DNA from: Glandiceps talaboti
Taxonomy: Eukaryota; Hemichordata; Enteropneusta; Spengelidae
Assembly: GCF_964340395.1 (NCBI RefSeq)
Contig: NC_135558.1
Location: forward strand, 24,174,564 to 24,238,563
Length of the DNA: 64,000 nucleotides
Reading direction: 5' to 3'
Made by a program: the position numbers and the translations under genes. The notes beneath the pieces were generated by a model. That model did not search any database, had not been told where the DNA came from, and saw only the letters and a list, made by a program, of their open reading frames with translations. Below are positions 46,444 to 58,689 of this stretch, in pieces (within the stretch, counting starts at the first letter, position 1; every line of letters begins with the position of its first letter).

Positions 46444-48013
46444 ATTAGCAATTGACTGGATACCATCATACCTTTGCTTGGTCAATATCTTTAGCAAGTT
46501 TAATCAAATTTGTAGTCTTTCTTGGAATAGGCCCTAATTACCAAAGTTCGTTAATTATGCAAATGAGCAATTAATTGACACCTAAATTTCATTAAGAACT
46601 ATCAATGTATCATATCTCTCTATGATCAATATCTGTGGCAAGTTTCAACAACTTTGGCGCAGTCTTTCTTGGTATAGGCCCTCATTGCCAAAATTTTGTT
46701 AATTATGCAAATGAGGAATTAACTGACAACACTTAATTTCATTAAAAACTATCATATCTCTGTATGATCAATATCTGTGGCAAGTTTTGTCAAATTTGGC
46801 ATAGTCTTTTTTGGTATACGCCCTAACTGCCAAAGTTCATTAATTATGCTCATGAGCAATTATTTAACAGCACTTAATTTCATTAAGAATAAGTCATTGA
46901 GAATGACATAGTCCCCGCTATTATTGTTTTTTTAAGGAATTATCACTACTCTGATCACGCAACAACACTTGTGAACCTAAATCAAACAGACTTAGATATG
47001 TTGTGTGTGCTTGTTGGACATGGAACATACCTACAAAAATAAAGGATGGGGCGGGTATGGGGGATCATATTACGATGAAAATGGATATGCACATGTATGT
47101 CATAGAACACTGTCCTAATACCAACTTTGAATGAGATCTGTTCAAGCATGTCTGAGTTATGGCTTTGGACATGGAAAATTCGCAAACAAAATGGCTGCCA
47201 GGCAGCCATATTGGATCGTATCATGATGAAAATGGATATGCACATGTATGTCATAGAACACTGTCCTAGTGCCAACTTTGAATGAGATCTGTTCAAGCAT
47301 GTCTGAGTTATGGCTTTGGACATGGAAAATTCACAAACAAAATGGCTGCTAGGCGGCCATATTGGATCGTATCATGAAACAAATTGACGTGCATATGTAT
47401 GCCATTGTATGTTGCCCCTGTACCAAGTTTGAAAAAAATCGGTCCAGGCATCTCCAAGAAACGGCTGCGGACGGACAGACAGATGCATGGATGCACGGAC
47501 GCACGGACGCACAGACACACGGACGCATGGACAGACGGAACCCAATCCATAAGTCCCCGTCCCGGACTTCGTCCAGCGGGGACTAACTATCATAACTCTG
47601 TATGATCAATATTTGTGGCAAGTTTCATCAAATTTGATTTACAAACATTCATTAATTATGCAAATTAGCTCTTAATTAACTTGACAAAAGTTAACGACTT
47701 TTAATGCTTTTATATCTTTATATGATCCATAGATGTAGGAAGTTTTGTTGAATTTGGTGCAGCCGTTCTGCATATATAGCCTCTTCTATAAAATCATTAA
47801 TTTTACAAATTTTCATTAATTACGCAAGCCACTCCCACCAAAAACTAAACAGCACTATGTTACAGCCTGACAATGCCACATAGTAAATTGCAGAACATTT
47901 GCTTCAGTACTTTTTGAGATATCAGTGGCACAAAATTTCTGCACAGACAGACAGACAGAAAGACTGACAGACAGTCAGACATCACCACGACATCCATATG
48001 GGAGCTAATAAAA
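46444..48013 (+). repeat. Family C repeat split by a family B element
   Basis: Family C is built of ~145-bp modules with TTAATTATGCAAATGAGC, AATTTCATTAAGAACTATC and ATCTCTGTATGATCAATATC. It ends in a (CAGA)n tract and CATACGAGAGCTAATAAAAA (here ATATGGGAGC). Modules run to ~46888, are cut within CATTAAGAA/CTATCAT by the B element, and resume at 47587 to the CAGA end at 47943-48013. Confidence 0.75.
46889..47586 (+). repeat. Family B element, full length, nested in family C
   Basis: Starts TAAGTCATTGAGAATGACAT then AGTCCCCGC and ends in the hairpin GGACTTCGTCCAGCGGGGAC plus TAA. Internally, the ATTGGATCGTATCATGA unit is repeated three times with AAAATGGCTGCCAGGCAGCC. Family C sequence on the two sides joins without obvious loss. 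Confidence 0.82.
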
Positions 48014-48139
48014 ACTATACATGGCAAACTTGGTGATCTTTAAAGCTAATTTCCTCATATTTTAATTCACAATAGCCATGGTAGTATGATTTAGATAATA
48101 AATACTTTTTCTCCATGGAAACAAGACAAGAATCCTTAC

Positions 48140-48241
48140 CTTGAGTCTAAAACAAACCAATCCCATGATGACTTCTGTCACAATCTCAAATCTTGGATCT
48201 TTCTTTACCAGGTCTTCAAATTCATGGGCTAATTTTACTTG
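48140..48241 (-). CDS. DDC: Aromatic-L-amino-acid decarboxylase-like, penultimate exon
   Basis: A 34-codon phase-0 exon (102 bp). Acceptor CTCTTACAG (AG at 48243-48242), donor AAG|GTAAGG at 48139. It encodes [15 protein letters not shown], then [17 protein letters not shown], matching the start of the C-terminal domain of animal AADC, where the GLVCFRLKG strand leads straight into the last exon. Spacing to the next exon is 4326 bp, much of it satellite. Confidence 0.93.
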
Positions 48242-48606
48242 CTGTAAGAGAAAATGTAATCTCTTGAATTACAACGTATAGAGAGAACTGTCCTTTTGGT
48301 ATGTTGAGGACACTCTTATAGGGAGCAGAACAAGTGAATGACAGTTGTCATTGGGTAACTTCAGCCTAAGTGCTCTCACTGAGGAGCAAACATCAACTTT
48401 TGTATTGACACTTTTTATTTTATTTTTTATCTAGGCAAGTTGAAAGGGAAATTTAGTGCCACTGATTTAAGTTAAGTTGATTTTTCCTTGTGATAGTTTT
48501 TTTCCCCGCAAGTACTAAAGATTGCAAGTGCACATGTAGTACCTGATAATTATATCCAGTGATAGGTGCCTACACTTTTTCAAAACTTTATTTTTACTGC
48601 CTCTGT
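48242..48606. other. Intron sequence of DDC-like gene
   Basis: Unrecognised AT-rich intron between the penultimate exon and a family A fragment. No additional exon seen. Confidence 0.5.
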
Positions 48607-48691
48607 TTTTAGCACTTAACTGAACTAATGAATTTCAGTAGTGCTATAGGCATGGTGCAGTGTCTGTATGTTTGTTTGTCTGTCTTTGTGT

Positions 48692-48777
<86 letters not shown>

Positions 48778-48865
48778 GACTTAAAGTCTAAAACCGCTCA
48801 ACCGATTGCCTTGGTATTTGGAGGGAACATTACCTTGGGTGTCTAGTTGGGAAATTGTTCATATG
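48607..48865 (-). repeat. Family A fragment with (TG)n
   Basis: Reverse hairpin end (GCACTTAACTGAACTAATG...CAGTAGTGCTATAG), then (TG)n at 48691-48773 and ACCGATTGCCTTGGTATTTG. It is cut at GTTCATATGA by a family B-like sequence. Confidence 0.85.
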
Positions 48866-50566
48866 ACAAGTCATCGTAGATGACATACTCCCTGCTGTTT
48901 GGATTGTAACACTTCTTGCCTATGATTGGTTATAGGTGCAATCACAAACTGACATGCATATGTACCTAATAGTACACTGCCCTTATACCAAGATTGACTG
49001 AAATTGATCTGCTCAGACATGTCTGCCAAATGGCTCCAGACATGATACCAGAGATGAACTGAAAATGTTCCCGTATGAGGGGAAAGTTTGTTAATGTACT
49101 TGCTGAGACTTTGAAATGTCTTTCTGTACTGTTGTACCTTTGTATAATCAATATCTGTAGCAAGTTCACTTGAATTCAGTACAGTCCTGGCTATATATCT
49201 CTTATTGCAAAAGTTCATCAAATATGCAAATTAGCAATTGAATCGATACAATCATATCTGCTCAGTCAATATCTTTAGCAAGTTTCATTCCGTTAATTAT
49301 GCAAATGAGCAATTAATTGACAGCACTAAATGTCATTAAGAACTATCATATCTCTGTATGATCAATATCTGTGGCAAGTTTCATCAAATTTGGCATAGTC
49401 TTTCTTGGTATAGGCCTTTACTGTCAAAGTTCATTAATTATGCAAATGAGTAATGAATTGACAGCACATAAATTCTTTAAGAACTATCATATATCTGTAT
49501 GATCAATATTTGTGGCAAGTTTCACCAAATTTGATAAATCCATTCTAGATGCATAACATGAGTTACAAACATTCATTAATTATGCAAATTAGCTTTTAAT
49601 TAACTAGACACAAGTTAACGTCTTTTATATCTTTGTATGATCCATAGATGTAGGAAGTTTTTGTTGAATTTGGTGCAGCCATTATGCATAATATAGCCCC
49701 ACATGTGAAATAATTAATTATGCAAATTATCATTAATTATGCAAGCCACTCTCACCAAAAACTAATCAGTGCTAAGTTACAGCCCGACAATGCCACATAG
49801 TAAATTGCAGAACATTTGCTTCAGTCCTTTTTTGAGATATCAGTGCATCAAAATTTCTGCACAGACACACACACACACACACAAACACACAGACAGACAG
49901 ACAGACAGACAGACATCGCTACAACATTACCTCCCATACGAGAGCTAATAAAAATCTTAACAGAATGGCTGCCTAGCAGTCCTGTTGGATCATATCTTCA
50001 AGTGATTACGTACAGTCATCAGAGTACATTGAATTTTAATGGAAATGGTTCATGCATGTTGGTGTTAAATATGGTCCCAAACATGGAAAAATCATAACAA
50101 AATGTTCAAAGCCATTATGCACACATGCCTGAACAGATCTCATTCAAAGTTGGTATAAGGACAATGTCAAATATTTGTCCAGTGGCCATATTGGATCATA
50201 TCGTGACACAAGTTGACATACATATTACATCATAGTACATTGTCTTTGTGTAAAGTTTTGATGGAAATTGTTCGTTTTCACCCAGTGGTCATATTGGATC
50301 GTATCATCACACAAGTTGATGTGCATATGAAGAATATGGTATAATATATATCCCTGTACCCAGTTTGAAGAGAATCAATTCAGACACATCAAAATAATGG
50401 CTCTGCATGGACATGAAAAAATGGTAAAAAAATGGCTGCCTGGCACCCATATCGAGACATAAATTGACATGCATATGTATGTCATAGTGTGTCGTCCTTG
50501 TACCATGGCACGTTTGATAGAATCTGAGTCCAGTCATGTCCTAGTAACTTGGTTCTGGACATGAAA
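48866..50566. repeat. Diverged family B and C block
   Basis: 48866-49120 begins GACAAGTCATCGTAGATGACAT, a diverged B start. 49160-49945 is family C with repeated TTAATTATGCAAATGAG modules and a (CA)/(CAGA)n end. 49946-50566 holds further B-like units (GGCCATATTGGATCATATCG, repeated). Boundaries are approximate. Confidence 0.65.
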
Positions 50567-50660
50567 AATACTGCCAATGGTGTTGTAGCACAACTGTACA
50601 GTTTTTAAAAATGTTTATCCATATGCTAGTACATGCTAACAATAGGTGTTCATTTGCTGA
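50567..50660 (+). repeat. Family A left end, separated from its body
   Basis: CCAATGGTGTTG then TAGCACAACTGTACAG through AACAATAGGTGTTCATTTGC. The expected continuation (module GTTGCTATGG...) is missing here and appears at 53283, on the far side of a 2.6-kb block. Confidence 0.75.
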
Positions 50661-53282
50661 CAAGCATAATAACCCAAACTGTTGTGATACCACTTTTATG
50701 CAAAAAAGGATACCCTTTCTGATACCATTTTAATTAGTCTAAGTACAATCGATAGGGCCGTAGCCTGACCAAATTGCCGGAGGGGGGGGGGGGGGGGGGA
50801 AGAACTTTGTCTTGGTGCAAACGTGCATTTAAAATTTAGAAAAATGCTAATTTACATAAAATTGCATGCAATTTACATAATATCTATTTTAGCATACGCA
50901 ATTAAATATCATATGTAAGGTCAGAGAAAATAAAAAATGCTGGTCTACGGGTAACCTAACCCATCACATTGGGTAAGTAGGTCGATTTCATTTTTTCACA
51001 ATGCTTGACAAGGATAAAACAAACCATATATAATGATAGCAAAATATTTCAGGTCGAGTTTCGATAGAACTTATTCAGTCATCTTGATACTATCTCATGC
51101 AATTTGTCTGCAAACAAATGTTGTAGTTCCTCTCACCCTCTCTTCTCAAAAAATGTTAAGCCCCGCCAATTGAATCTTGAGCATTATTTTAGCAACCCCT
51201 TCTGTCACCTACACTACAGTGGAGATATCAAATCATATGGTACAATGATGCATTGGAAGGAGACAACTGCAAAGGTGAAAAAAAATTGAAAATAAGACAG
51301 TGTAGGAGGCCATTTAGAGGCATAGAATATCAAACCATAGACATAATAAAATACCAGAATTGAAACAATTATGCTATGCATTACATATTATCTGGAAGTG
51401 TATTTTGTGGCAAAGCTGAAAGATATTATGCGGATGCGCACATGGTAAATGACTTCTCCTGAAGTTTAATTTGGTTCCAAAAAATCCTGAATAAAGAGCA
51501 AAACATTTCAAGACTTTCAGACTGGTGATGGCCAAATGGTCGTAAACTTTTGTTCAATTCTTTTTAGTGCACATTGGATATTTAATCTCAATTCATGCTT
51601 GTATGCAACATCAGAGCCAAGTAAACCACTGTATAAGATATTATATTTATTTGGAATAGACTCAATGTATATTGTTACATGTACTATTCAGAAAATATAA
51701 AGAAATGTCCTTAATTTTGAAAAAAAAATGCGAAGCCCGCATGAGGATATATTGCCCATCACCAGAAAAAAATATATGGGTAGGTTGAACAGCTTTTTCA
51801 TTTTTTCTGGCCTAATGTCGTATCTTTCAAAGTAGTTGCCGAAAAGATGTCACATTCAAAGTAAAAAAAATGGATGGTGCTTTCTCAAATAAGTAACACA
51901 ACAAAATAATCATTTTCTTTACCCAACTTCCAAAACTGTTATGGCCTCGTTTATGTTGGAACCCAAGGTGAACTCAGTGAATTCTCCTTGCCATTATCAT
52001 TATAATGGAAACTGAAGTTTGGATTTTGATGTCGAAGGTACAGCTCTGTTTACTGAGGGCCATTCTTTCCATAGCAAATTGTCGCTTCTAAATGAATTGC
52101 GGAATAACGCTAGTGTCAGTGTGCAATGAGATAATTATATCAAACAACAATTTAACCAAAGACAACATCGAACACAATTATTGAAAGAAATATCTTCAAA
52201 TAGTGGATCTTAAACTGCGTACCTAGTTTAATAGTTTTTCAGGGCCACCAAATATTCCAAAAAGAGATCTGCCGTTTTATCAGTATGAAATGTTTTAATA
52301 TAAGGAACAAGATGTAAATGAGATCGAGCGCATCTTCGGAGTCACTGCATGCAGCATAGCAGGCGACCTGACGTTGAACGACTTTTTCCGTCTTTTTTTT
52401 TAGTTTCACTCGCTGACATTATAATTGCGACTTGCTATCTTCAAATGAAGGAGACTTTCAAGACTACTGTTACTCGCGGAAAATGCACAGTGCATGTGCG
52501 CACTTCTTTTGTACTTTCCCGCACAAAGAATTTTTAATTTGCTGCAAAAAGTTATAATTTTGAACTGGACACATTTTTATTCAAAGTTAAGCCAGCGTAC
52601 AATAGCGATATAAGATACATATTAGCCAGGAGTCAGTGTACAGTCACTTTAGTGAACTATCCATTTAAATCGCGCATGCTAGGAATCGTCACGTAAATGA
52701 CGATTTTAATAGCATCGCTATGTATTCAAAAAGTAGCTTTTTTGCTTTCTTTTTTCCAAAATCTCAGGGGGGCAGCTGCCCCCCCCCCCCACACAGGCTA
52801 CGATACTGATCGAACTGTCCTTGTTCGCCGTAACCATCTCAGTCCACTAGCACTCAGTCTGTTGTCTTGTGTTGATGGTGGCACTACAAATCTGATAACC
52901 CCATCATCATCTATATGTTGATAATTATCATTATGGTCCGGTTCTTGGATTTTTGGATGTTTACACATTATACCATTGCTGGAGACACGCTCGAGCTCAG
53001 TCTGGTTATGGTTGCAGGAATATTGCATGCTGTACGTGACTAAAACCAAGGGTTTTCAGGGGGAGGTGGCCCTAGATCTGAAGTGGCATGAGCGACGAGA
53101 GAAGTTTTCAAGGAAGAAAAACAGGTTGAAACGCTTCCAGATTGCATAGTCTAATTTACAGACCCTTTCTGATACCAACACTTCATGAAAAGTATACCCT
53201 TTCTGATACCAACCAGCATAAAGAAACGACCCCTTTCGCGCGGACCCTCCCCGTATAGCCGCCTATGGGTGTTGCCCCCCCC
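50661..53282. mobile_element. 2.6-kb block inserted in a family A copy
   Basis: The flanks belong to one family A copy. Near the left end TACCCTTTCTGATACCA occurs at 50711-50727, and near the right end at 53162 and 53194, all in the same direction. Left end sequence GGGCCGTAGCCTGACC with G-run (50755-50800) and right end CCGTATAGCCGCC with C/G-run suggest related, partly inverted ends. Open frames inside (to 83 codons) have no motif. Class unknown; it may hold more than one insertion. Confidence 0.5.
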
Positions 53283-54723
53283 GGGGTTGCCAGGCATATT
53301 TACATACATTTGTTGAATGTTTATTCAATTGTCAATTAATCCCTGTTGTTATCTCCGCAATATATGTGATCATTTGGTTGTTGCTATGGGCATGGTCTTG
53401 TTGCTAGGCACATTTGCATACACTTTTTGAATGAATATTCATTTGTCTTTCTATTACTGTTATCTTTGCAATATATGTGATAATTTGGCTGTTGCTATGG
53501 GCGTGGTCTTGTTGCTAGGCATATTTGTATACATTTTTGTATTAAATAAAGGTATTAAATGGCGATGTCTGTCTGTGTGTGTGTCTGTATGTTAGTCCGT
53601 CAGTGTGTGTGTCTGTCTGTGTCATCATTTTCTTAAATACGGCTGGCTGAATTATAATGAAATGATATGTTGTCACATCATTATAAATTATATAATGGTA
53701 CTATATGATTCACAATTATAATTGCCGCTAGAGGGCACCCTCACTTTAAACCTTGCCTTAACGTACTCGAGTTTGCATAAGGATAATATCTTAAGAATGC
53801 ATGCTTATCATTTAGTACATACGTTAACCATAACAAAGCTGAAATGTCCTATCAAATTTGTTGATATAGTGTAGTTTTAATGAAAAATTTGCATAATTAA
53901 TGATTTTAGTTAATTAGGTAGTATCTTAAATTTGCAAGCTTGAAATTTCATATAATATGGTACATATATCAAACATAACAATATGCACCTGGCCTATGAT
54001 GCGGGTTTGTTGATACAACCTTTACCTTTAATGAGTTGCTGTGAATAATTAATGATATTCAGTAGTGATATCGTTCACTCTAAGCCTAAGAAAGCGCACT
54101 TGTACAAAAAAAGCCTGTTAGCATACTTTTATTTTAGTTTTAATGAGTAATTTGCATAATCAGTGATGCCCTTACAGTTTAAATCTGGTTGAATGTTAAT
54201 TTACTCACTTGCCTACCAGATGATGTAGTTATTTGGCCAAAATATACTGCCATTTGGTTGTTGCTAAGGGCGTGGTCATGGTTCCTAGGGCAATTGTGTC
54301 TAAATGTTTTGAAGGAAATCAGCAGAATAACGCTTCTAGAAACTTCTCACCAAGTTTCAGTTTCATTGCATCACCAAGTATTTTTTGAGATAAAGTTTTT
54401 GACCAAAATCCATATTTTTACACCTAATTTGCATATTACTGATGAGATCATTATATGCTTAATATTTCATCATCTATACACCCGGCCCACCCCTCCAGAT
54501 GTATTCCCATTAAATTTCAGCCCAATCTGCTCTGTAGTTTTGGAATTAAAGATTTTTGACCAAAAAGACACATTTTAGCCATAATTTGATTATTACTGAT
54601 GCAATCATCATGTGAACAATTATTAATTTTGCTTTGAACAATTTCCCAACTAGACACCAAAAGTAATCTCCCCACTAAATACCAAGGCAATAGATCTGGT
54701 ACTTTGTTGAGTTCAAGTTGTCC

Positions 54724-54754
<31 letters not shown>

Positions 54755-54803
54755 TCACATCATGCCTATAGCACCTCTGAATCTTATCAGTTCAGTAGTG
54801 CTA
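53283..54803 (+). repeat. Family A body, split by family D
   Basis: Forward GTTGCTATGGGCATGGTC modules run to ~53540, family D occupies 53541-54190, and the A copy resumes at 54191. It carries two TTGACCAAAA modules, (CAGA)n at 54724-54753 and the hairpin end CAGTTCAGTAGTGCTA at 54788-54803. Confidence 0.78.
53541..54190. repeat. Family D nested in family A
   Basis: Starts GGCGATGTCTGTCTG with a (TG)/(CTGT) run, then GTGTCATCATTTTCTTAAAT and CGGCTGGCTGAATTATAATG, followed by AT-rich sequence with ATATCTTAAGAATGCATG. Longer than the copies at 14745 and 19375. Confidence 0.65.
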
Positions 54804-55140
54804 AAAATAGTATGAAGCTGTGAGTGTAAACAGAATTGAAAAGTAGTGCAAATGGCACAGCAAAGTAGACTCCAAAATGGTAACTTTATTCCTAATAAGT
54901 GTTAGACCAGTTTAGTTGTAATAAGACCTTTTGCCAAAGATTTCAGTATGAATAACATATCATAATCTTAAGAAACAACAGAAAATAATGTACATCATAG
55001 TTAAGGGTTAATGGCCATTATCTTTTTGAGCGGACTCAATCAGCACTATACATTTTGCTTACTTGCTGTTCACTTGTTAATGGCAGTAAGTGTTTATATC
55101 ATTTACGTGTGCACAGTATTCGACTGCATGATTTGCTTAC

Positions 55141-55239
55141 CCTTCTAATGTTTTCTTGAAGTTGTTCCACTCCCAACAACCGAAACACAAACCATAATTT
55201 GAGTGATCGGAATCTTCGACCAAGTGGTATCTGCCAATG
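55141..55239 (-). CDS. DDC: Aromatic-L-amino-acid decarboxylase-like, exon with substrate-pocket motif
   Basis: A 33-codon phase-0 exon. Acceptor TTTATAG (AG at 55241-55240), donor AGG|GTAAGC at 55140. It encodes [19 protein letters not shown] followed by [14 protein letters not shown]. The Gly in IPLGRR corresponds to the position that is Gly in human AADC (354) and Ser in histidine decarboxylase, where it narrows or widens the pocket. That points to an AADC-type substrate (L-DOPA/5-HTP), though invertebrates have several related enzymes. Only 241 bp separate it from the preceding exon. Confidence 0.95.
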
Positions 55240-55480
55240 CTATAAAGACATTGTGATTATTCATGTTGCTGAGTATCATTTTAAAATCATTGTTTGTTAC
55301 ATACACAATACATGTGATGTATGATAGAATTTAGTAGCTTCATTTTAAGAACCACAATCTACTTTTTAAACTTACACATGTCTGAGAAGGTAATCAGCAC
55401 ATGGGTTGCAACAATCACTTTTGTCCATATGTGCAATAGTTTTTTTTTCCAAAGCGTGGATAATTTGGAAAAAAACTTAC

Positions 55481-55639
55481 TCTAAAATCGGTGACCTTGT
55501 CTTGGTTTTCATGCTTGAGATATAATGGATCAACATTGAAGGCATCTATTATGTCAGTACGGTCTTTTATCCATAGCGCAGAACAATCAAAGTTTACCAT
55601 TAACCATTTATGGGGATTAAAGTTGAAAGACTGCACTCC
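55481..55639 (-). CDS. DDC: Aromatic-L-amino-acid decarboxylase-like, PLP-lysine exon
   Basis: A 53-codon phase-0 exon. Acceptor TTTTTTGGCAG (AG at 55641-55640), donor AGA|GTAAGT at 55480. It encodes SFNFNPHKWLMVNFDCSALW, in which the Lys of NPHKW forms the internal aldimine with PLP. It continues to DPLYLKHENQDKV, the mobile catalytic loop. The loop Tyr (Tyr332 in human numbering) is kept, which fits a true decarboxylase rather than the aldehyde-forming variants that alter active-site residues. The loop is two residues shorter than in human AADC. Confidence 0.96.
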
Positions 55640-56174
55640 CTGCCAAAAAAAAAATAGTGGCAATGGTATTGAAGCACATTAACGTACCGCATATTGCAAT
55701 GCAATAATTGTGGAGGGTAGCTTTGATAGATTGGACATTGTTAATTGAAGAGGTTATTTGTACACAGGACTATTCATATTTATTGTTTTGTGGCAGCACA
55801 CCTCGGGACATTTGCACCAAAATTCAGCCACAACTGCTTTGTGGTTTTCAAGTTTAATTTAGTTTTGACAAAAAAATCAGTGTAGTCCTTGCATATATGT
55901 GGTCACCTTGGATTGAACAATTCTCAATTTAGACACCCTGAGAAACATACCAAATTTAAGGCTGATATGTGATCAAGATTTATGCTTTGATCTATCTGTG
56001 TTGTAATGTAGACTAACAGTCACTAAGAGGTAAACCATTTGAGGGGGGAGGGGGAAGAATTGGACCCAACAACAATTTTTCTCCAGAGCAAGCTAGGAAG
56101 CAATTTTTCAAAAATGTAAGCTTTAAATTTGATCATTGTACTTGTATTGCAGTTTGTTGAGTCACATTATGAAA
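55640..56174. repeat. Intron with family A fragments
   Basis: 55652-55682 matches the family A left end (AATAGTGGCAATGGTATTG). 55790-55990 resembles diverged forward modules (CATTTGCACCAAAATTCAGC). The rest is unrecognised. Confidence 0.45.
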
Positions 56175-57463
56175 AATAATGCCAATGGCATTGTGACACA
56201 ACTGTACAGTTTCTACAATTGTTTACCCACATGCTGATTCATGCTTAGGTATAGGTGTTCAATTGCTGAATGATTATCCAGTTGCCTATCCAACCCTGTT
56301 GTTATCTTTGCAATATATGCAATAATTTGGCTGTTGCAATGAGTGTAGTCATATTGCTAGACATATCTGCATACATTTTTTGAATGTTTGTTCACTTGTC
56401 TATGAATCCCTGATGTTATCTTTCTGATATACGTGATGACTTTGTTGTTGCTATTGTCATGGTTGCTAGGTATATTTTCGTACATTTTTTCAATGTTTAT
56501 TCATTTGTCTACTAATCCCTGTTGTTATCTTTGCAATATATGTGATCGTTTGGTTGTTGCTATGGGCGTGGTCATGTTGCTAGGCACATTTACACACATT
56601 TTTTGAATGTTTATTTATTTGTCTATTAATCTGTTATTTTTGCAATATATGTGATCATTTGGCTGTTGCTATGGGCGTGGTCTTGTTACATACATTTTTG
56701 AATGTTTATTCACTTGTCTAAGAATCCCCTTTTATCTTTTGAAATACACCAGTGTTTGGCTGTTGCTATGGGCGGGGTCACCATCATGGTTGCATATTTG
56801 CATACATTTTTGGAATGTTAATTTACACACTTGCCTAATGTAATTATTTAACCAAAATATACTGCCATTTGGTTGTTGCTAATGGCATGGTCATGGTTGC
56901 TAGGGCCAATTGTGTCTAAATGTTTTTAAGAAAATCTGTAGAATAACACATCTAGAAACTTCTCACCAAGTTTCAGTCTCATTGCATGACCAAGTACGTT
57001 TTGAGATTAAAAAATGTGAGAAAAATCCCCATTTTTACACCTAATTTACATCTCACTGATGAGATCATTATATGCTTAATATTTCTTCATCTATACACCC
57101 CCCATTAAATTTCGGCCCAATGTGCTCTGTAGTTTTGGAATTAAAAGATTTTTGACCAAAAAGACACATTTTTAGCCCTAATAAACATATAACTGATGGA
57201 ATCGTAATGTCATGAACAAATCTTAATTTACAAACCCCTAAGAATGTTCCCTCCAAATTTCAGGCAAATCTGCCCAGTAGTTTTTGAGGTTTTTTTACCT
57301 AAATCACATACCTGTTGTGCAATCATTTTGCTTTTAACAATTTCCCAACTAGACACCAAAAGTAATCCCCCCACCAATACCAAGGCAATTGGTCTGGGCT
57401 TTTTGAGTTTAAGTCGTCCACACACACACAAACAAACAAACAAACAAACAAACAAACAAACAC

Positions 57464-57498
<35 letters not shown>

Positions 57499-57546
57499 CC
57501 ACACCATATAGCACTACTGAACATTATCAGTTTAGTTGTGCTAAAA
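56175..57546 (+). repeat. Family A, most complete forward copy
   Basis: Left end AATAATGCCAATGGCATTG then ACACAACTGTACAG. Six GTTGCTATGGGCGTGGTC-type modules; one GTTGCTAATGGCATGGTC junction module; three TTTTTGACC modules with ATTTACATCTCACTGATG variants; (CA)/(CAAA)n and (CAGA)n at 57419-57498; right hairpin GAACATTATCAGTTTAGTTG then TGCTA. At ~1370 bp this is the best model for the family. No ORF of note. Confidence 0.88.
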
Positions 57547-58048
57547 AACAAAATTGATCATGATATTGATATCCTTACTTTGATGGAAGTGAAACAAACA
57601 AACAAACAATACCATCATAAACAAAATAAAAAAAGTTTGTAACTATAAACATGCAAACAACACAACAATCCATTCACACAAATTTTATGTACTTTATTTG
57701 GGTAAGAATCAAGTGATTGATGAAGGAATTCAAAAGAATTCTAAAACATGTGTCAAAGGGGACATAAACAAATAATTGCCGACTGCATAATTGCCCATAT
57801 CATGCAAAGTTTGATTCCTTGAAACACATAATTGCCAACTGCATAATTGCCCATATCATGCAAAGTTTGATTCCTTGAAACACATAATTGCCAACTGCAT
57901 AATTGCCCATATCATGCAAAGTTTGATTCCTTAAAACACATAATTGCCAACTGCATAATTGCCCATATCATGCAAAGTTTGATTCCTTAAATAAGAACAT
58001 TTTCTGCAACAGAAACAATGATACATTATAAACCAAACTAAGGGCTAT

Positions 58049-58050
<2 letters not shown>
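57547..58050. repeat. 56-bp tandem repeat and spacer
   Basis: 57770-57990 holds four copies of a 56-bp unit (CATGCAAAGTTTGATTCC at 57801, 57857, 57913 and 57969), nearly identical. Each unit contains CATAATTGCC twice. The flanking bases are unrecognised intron sequence. Confidence 0.9.
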
Positions 58051-58087
<37 letters not shown>

Positions 58088-58121
58088 AGTTACAACCAAG
58101 AAAGAGTTCCAGTACTACCAA

Positions 58122-58210
<89 letters not shown>
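58051..58210. repeat. (AT)n microsatellites
   Basis: (AT)n at 58051-58085 and 58124-58209, separated by 38 bp of ordinary sequence. The stretch can fold back on itself. Non-coding. Confidence 0.97.
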
Positions 58211-58213
<3 letters not shown>

Positions 58214-58503
58214 GATGTGTGGACCCTGTTCCATCCATTAACCTATTCATCCTTATAGTTTAATCTTTGCAATATACACTACCATTTGACTGTGGCTATG
58301 GTCTAATGGCTCAAACTAATAATTTTGCAAATGTCACATTAATACTCAAATACCTACCAAAGTTTTACGGCAGTCTGGGACAGATTTGTAACAAGTGTCA
58401 TTAGAATTAAGTAGTAGTTTTTAAATTATTTTACTGTGAATAACGAACATGGAACATACCTTGCAAAACACAGAATGTTAAAACACAGAATGCAGACTTG
58501 AAC

Positions 58504-58553
58504 ATTACATTACATTACATTACATTACATTACATTACATTACATTACATTGA
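58504..58553. repeat. (ATTAC)n pentanucleotide repeat
   Basis: About ten ATTAC units followed by GAACAT-rich degenerate repeats (58555-58600), ~140 bp before the inverted Gypsy-2 segment begins. Confidence 0.93.
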
Positions 58554-58689
58554 GCATAGAACATACATTGGACATCAAGAACATCGAACATGGTAGCCTG
58601 TCCCAATTTCATGAGTTTATGTATGTTTGGAAATTCTCATGATGGGGTCAAGCTTCTCCCATCTTATGTCACCTGTTTTGCTGTTCCTA

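Noticed and set aside
52349-53049. Frames of 62, 74 and 83 codons in the 2.6-kb block
   Set aside because: No transposase or other motif; different strands overlap; not supported as genes.
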